A DNA stretch of 64,000 bases from Yoonia ponticola (GTDB taxonomy: Bacteria; Pseudomonadota; Alphaproteobacteria; Rhodobacterales; Rhodobacteraceae): NCBI RefSeq assembly GCF_014199395.1, contig NZ_JACIJM010000001.1, positions 372,001 to 436,000 of the forward strand. Reading direction: 5' to 3'. Of this stretch, positions 61,228 to 64,000 are shown piece by piece (position 1 is the stretch's first letter; every line of letters starts with the position of its first letter). Both the position numbers and the translations under genes were made by a program. Under the pieces are notes generated by a model that saw nothing but the letters and a program-made list of their open reading frames with translations, did no database searches and had not been told where the DNA came from.

Positions 61228-62534
61228 TCATTTCCACCGGGCTTGCCTGCGCCATCCTTGTTGGCGGTTTTCTACTTCTGGTCGCCATGCGCGTACCTGT
61301 CGCATTTTCACTGGCGATCGCAACGGTTCCGATTGTCGTGTTGGAACTGCGCTTGACGCCGTTCATCGTTTTGGACCGCATGTTCCAGTCCTATAACTCG
61401 TTCATCCTGTTAGCCGTGCCGTTCTTTTTACTGGCCGCAAACCTGATGAACTCTGGCAAAGTCACCGACAAGCTGATCGACCTTGCAAAGGTCTTAACTG
61501 GTTGGATGCCGGGCGGTTTAGGCCATGTGAACGTTGCGGTTTCTATGCTGTTCGCGGGCATATCCGGATCATCCACGGCAGATGCTGCGGGATGCGGTAA
61601 AATCCTGATCCCCGCGATGATTAAAGAAGGCTACGACCGCCGCTTTGCCATCGCGATCACAGCTTGTTCGTCGGTGATGGGCGTCATTATTCCGCCGTCT
61701 ATCCTGATGATCGTCTGGGGCGGCGTCATGCAAACATCTGTCGGGGCGTTGTTTTTAGCCGGTGCTATTCCGGGCATCATGATCGGGCTGGCGCTGATGG
61801 CGACGGTGTACGGCTACGCCAAAGTCTATAATTATCCGATCATTGGCCGCCCGACCTTTGCCGAGATTGTCACCGCTTTCAAAGGCGCGTTCTTGGCGAT
61901 GCTCACGCCCATTCTCGTGATCGGCGGGATCGTCGGTGGCATCGTGACGCCCACGGAGAGCGCGATCATCGCGGCTGGTTATTCCTTGATCTTAGGGATG
62001 TTCGTCTACCGGACCGTGACGGTCAAAGACCTAGGTCACATCTTTTACGACACCGGACGTTTTGCCTCGATTTCGCTTTTTGCAATCGGATCGGCGTCCG
62101 CATTTGGCTGGCTGCTCGCATTTTACCACGTCCCGCAATTGGTTGTCGATACGATGACCGCATGGCAGTTCGGTGCCTTTGGCACGGCTCTTGTGATCGC
62201 TGGTCTGTTTTTATTCTTCGGACTGTTCATCGACGCGATCCCGACAATCATCATCCTCGGCACTGTGTTGTTGCCAGTTGCAACCGCCGCAGACATTCAC
62301 CCTGTTGTCTTTGCAATCATCGGGATTGTGTCGCTCGCATTCGGGCTTGTGACGCCGCCATACGGATTATGTTTGCTTATATCAGCCTCAATCGGCGGAA
62401 TGAACGTTGTGCAGGTCATGCGCGAAGTGGTCATCATCTTGCTACCGATGTTGGCGATCTTGTTGCTGATCATCCTGTTCCCTGAAATCTCGCTTTGGCT
62501 TCCGCGCCAATGGATGCCCGAAGCCGTCAATTAA
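61224..62534 (+). CDS. dctM: TRAP transporter large permease (DctM family)
   Basis: This 436-residue protein with about 12 helices is the TRAP large permease, which imports the bound acid with sodium or protons. Family features are MNSGKVTDKLIDLAKVLTGW near residue 73, the GISGSSTADAAGCGKILIP motif and SVMGVIIPPSILMIVWG. It overlaps dctQ by 4 bp and precedes the AGE-family gene by 10 bp. Confidence 0.95.
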   Translation: MIISTGLACAILVGGFLLLVAMRVPVAFSLAIATVPIVVLELRLTPFIVLDRMFQSYNSFILLAVPFFLLAANLMNSGKVTDKLIDLAKVLTGWMPGGLGHVNVAVSMLFAGISGSSTADAAGCGKILIPAMIKEGYDRRFAIAITACSSVMGVIIPPSILMIVWGGVMQTSVGALFLAGAIPGIMIGLALMATVYGYAKVYNYPIIGRPTFAEIVTAFKGAFLAMLTPILVIGGIVGGIVTPTESAIIAAGYSLILGMFVYRTVTVKDLGHIFYDTGRFASISLFAIGSASAFGWLLAFYHVPQLVVDTMTAWQFGAFGTALVIAGLFLFFGLFIDAIPTIIILGTVLLPVATAADIHPVVFAIIGIVSLAFGLVTPPYGLCLLISASIGGMNVVQVMREVVIILLPMLAILLLIILFPEISLWLPRQWMPEAVN

Positions 62535-62544
62535 GGTCTTCGTA

Positions 62545-63732
62545 ATGATGACAGATACGTCGCGTCGTGATGCTCAGGTCTGGGCGAAATGGTTCTGGGC
62601 TGAGTATTTCGGGCATTGGCTATCGCAGGTCCGCGACGGCGATGCTGGAGTGTTTGATGCGTTGGACGAAAATGGCGCGCCAGACGTGGCCGCAACCAAA
62701 TCCGTCCTCGCCCAAGCGCGAACGCTATTTACGGTGTCGCACGCCGCGTTGTTGTCGCAAGTTCCTGCGTTGATTGCGGCTGCAAACACACAGGCCGCGT
62801 TCCTTGACCGCTATCGCAAGGCACCCGGTCTGTACCGAACTGCTGCAAATCGTGACGGAAGCCCAACCGGCGACGCCGTGCATGAGGCGGCACGCAGCTA
62901 CGATCAGACCTTTGTGATCCTAAGCCTCGTGACGTTGAACAAGATCGCGCCGTCCAGCGATACGGTCAAGCTGATCGAGGAATGCTGGACCGCTTTGCAA
63001 ACGCACCTTACCGATCCGGACACCGGATTATTGCTGAATGACGATATCGGGGCCAACACTAATCCAGCCCAAAACCCGCATATGCACCTATACGAAGCCT
63101 GCCTACAGGCCTACCGCATGACCCGGGAGCCGCTTTGGCTGGACCGCGCGGCTGAATTGCGGCGCATCGGTTTGCAGTATTTTATGGATCAAGAGAGCGG
63201 TAGTATTGCCGAGTTTTTGACCCCTGACTTAAAACCATTGCCAGCCAACGACGGGTTGCGGCGCGAAACCGGACACCAATGCGAATGGGCGTGGTTGCTT
63301 CTGGAAGAAGCAGATCTGGCCGACAGTCCGGACCTAGAGTTACCTGCGAAACAATTGCTCGCCTTTGCCGACACACATGGATTTGCACATGACGGTCCAC
63401 TCGCTGGGGCTGCGTTGGATGCTGTCCTCAGCAATGGCGCGATCCATGAACATAGTTTCCTGCTTTGGCCCCAAACCGAAGCAATCAAGGCGCTTGCTCT
63501 GCGTCACACGGCTGGCGATCCACATGTGGGGGAGCGTGCATGCGCTTTGCTGTGTCTGATGTTCGAACACTGGTTCAAAGATCGGCCCACCTATATCAAC
63601 CAACTCGACCCTTCCGGCACAACGATCTGGCCCGAGGCATTGACGCGCCTGATGTACCACGTTGTTCTCGCCATGACCGAAGGCGCGCGCGCAGGGCTCT
63701 GGCCCGATATTCCACGCCATGACAGCACTTGA
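62545..63732 (+). CDS. AGE-family epimerase/isomerase
   Basis: This 395-residue protein has the (alpha/alpha)6-barrel pattern of N-acylglucosamine 2-epimerases and mannose isomerases: YDQTFVILSLVTLNK, NPHMHLYEACLQAYRMT, the metal-free catalytic His pair in GHQCEWAWLLLEEA, and HEHSFLLWPQTEAIKA. Relatives interconvert mannose and fructose or epimerise glucose units and sulfoquinovose. Its place between TRAP and SDR genes suggests action on the imported sugar or sugar acid. Two ATGs adjoin at 62545 and 62548. Confidence 0.87.
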   Translation: MMTDTSRRDAQVWAKWFWAEYFGHWLSQVRDGDAGVFDALDENGAPDVAATKSVLAQARTLFTVSHAALLSQVPALIAAANTQAAFLDRYRKAPGLYRTAANRDGSPTGDAVHEAARSYDQTFVILSLVTLNKIAPSSDTVKLIEECWTALQTHLTDPDTGLLLNDDIGANTNPAQNPHMHLYEACLQAYRMTREPLWLDRAAELRRIGLQYFMDQESGSIAEFLTPDLKPLPANDGLRRETGHQCEWAWLLLEEADLADSPDLELPAKQLLAFADTHGFAHDGPLAGAALDAVLSNGAIHEHSFLLWPQTEAIKALALRHTAGDPHVGERACALLCLMFEHWFKDRPTYINQLDPSGTTIWPEALTRLMYHVVLAMTEGARAGLWPDIPRHDST

Positions 63733-63762
63733 GCCAAACAAAACGACGCAAAGGATTCCCGC

Positions 63763-64000
63763 ATGAGCACCTCACTCTTTGACCTGACTGGCAAGCGGGC
63801 CTTAATCACCGGATCGTCGCAGGGAATCGGATTTGCCTTGGCCAAAGGTTTGGCTGCCGCAGGTGCCGCTATTGTTTTGAATGGTCGCGATGTTGGAAAG
63901 CTTGAGCAAGCGGCGGTGAAACTGCGCGAGGCAGGGGGCAGTGTCGATGGGCTGCCATTCGATGTGACCGATCACGCAGCTGTCAAAGCTGCTGTCGATG
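63763..64000 (+). CDS. SDR-family oxidoreductase, partial (gluconate 5-dehydrogenase-like)
   Basis: Only the first 79 residues are in the window. The start MSTSLFDLTGKRALITGSSQG with the motif TGSSQGIGFALA and LNGRDVGKLEQAA resembles gluconate/idonate 5-dehydrogenases (IdnO-like), which fit a sugar-acid operon. It follows the AGE gene by 30 bp. The active site lies beyond the window end, so the identity beyond SDR is an inference. Confidence 0.8.
   Translation, partial: MSTSLFDLTGKRALITGSSQGIGFALAKGLAAAGAAIVLNGRDVGKLEQAAVKLREAGGSVDGLPFDVTDHAAVKAAVD

Noticed and set aside
1..64000. CRISPR arrays, insertion sequences, prophage genes, tRNA or rRNA genes
   Set aside because: No regularly spaced repeats, transposase or phage motifs, or tRNA cloverleaf-like segments were noticed in the intergenic regions; a dedicated scan was not possible.

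Overview
The window looks like chromosomal DNA of a marine alphaproteobacterium of the Rhodobacteraceae (Roseobacter-type). The reasons are the protein families present (TTT and TRAP transporters, BKACE enzymes, GntR/FCD regulators, the Anbu/ATP-grasp/alpha-E/DUF2126 set), the moderate GC content and the tightly packed operons. The genus cannot be fixed from this sequence alone. I saw no rRNA, tRNA, insertion sequence, prophage or CRISPR array; nearly all of the window is coding.

Layout. (1) 1-5.7 kb: the end of rnpA and rpmH (minus strand), then a plus-strand set of TVP38-type membrane protein, FAD disulfide oxidoreductase and orphan histidine kinase, facing a DUF6880 gene. (2) 5.8-27.1 kb: a long catabolic region of some 20 genes. 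It holds an enol-lactonase-like hydrolase, LysR, BKACE, a two-component flavin monooxygenase (LLM oxygenase plus flavin reductase), GST, zinc alcohol dehydrogenase, DHDPS-family lyase, two cupin-like proteins, a HIBADH-type dehydrogenase, two Gfo/Idh/MocA oxidoreductases, an FCD-GntR repressor, an Ldh2-type dehydrogenase, a complete TctCBA transporter, a DctP-like protein without signal peptide, an AEC carrier, an EthD-like unknown and an AhpD-fold protein. Copies of a TTGGTCAACCAA-type site lie in front of the alcohol dehydrogenase/GST pair and of the GntR gene, which suggests one regulon. The substrate is unknown. (3) 27.3-34.6 kb: trxB-nrtS, a periplasmic cpdB-type nucleotidase, a lipoprotein phosphatase/nuclease, glycerate 2-kinase, a GbsR/MarR regulator and a lipoprotein alpha/beta hydrolase. 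(4) 34.9-39.3 kb: an RND efflux adaptor and pump behind a promoter region with repeats. (5) 39.3-46.0 kb: transglutaminase/DUF2126, divergent from circularly permuted ATP-grasp, alpha-E and the Anbu proteasome-like protease. (6) 46.2-51.1 kb: a DadA-type oxidase, an uncharacterised 94-aa gene divergent from RimB-like protease, RimK and M14-like deacylase (with a strong palindrome between them), and an SDR. (7) 51.1-57.0 kb: a stand-alone adenylation-carrier-reductase enzyme, and the copA-cueR copper operon with a MerR-type promoter. (8) 57.1-64.0 kb: a sugar-acid operon (MocA oxidoreductase, ManD mannonate dehydratase, TRAP transporter, AGE-fold epimerase, SDR), cut by the window end.

The parts most worth following up are the region 2 catabolic island with its putative GntR operators, the Anbu cluster, the single-module carboxylate reductase, and the RimB/RimK operon with its palindromic divergent promoter. 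All functions are inferred from sequence reading; no database search was run.
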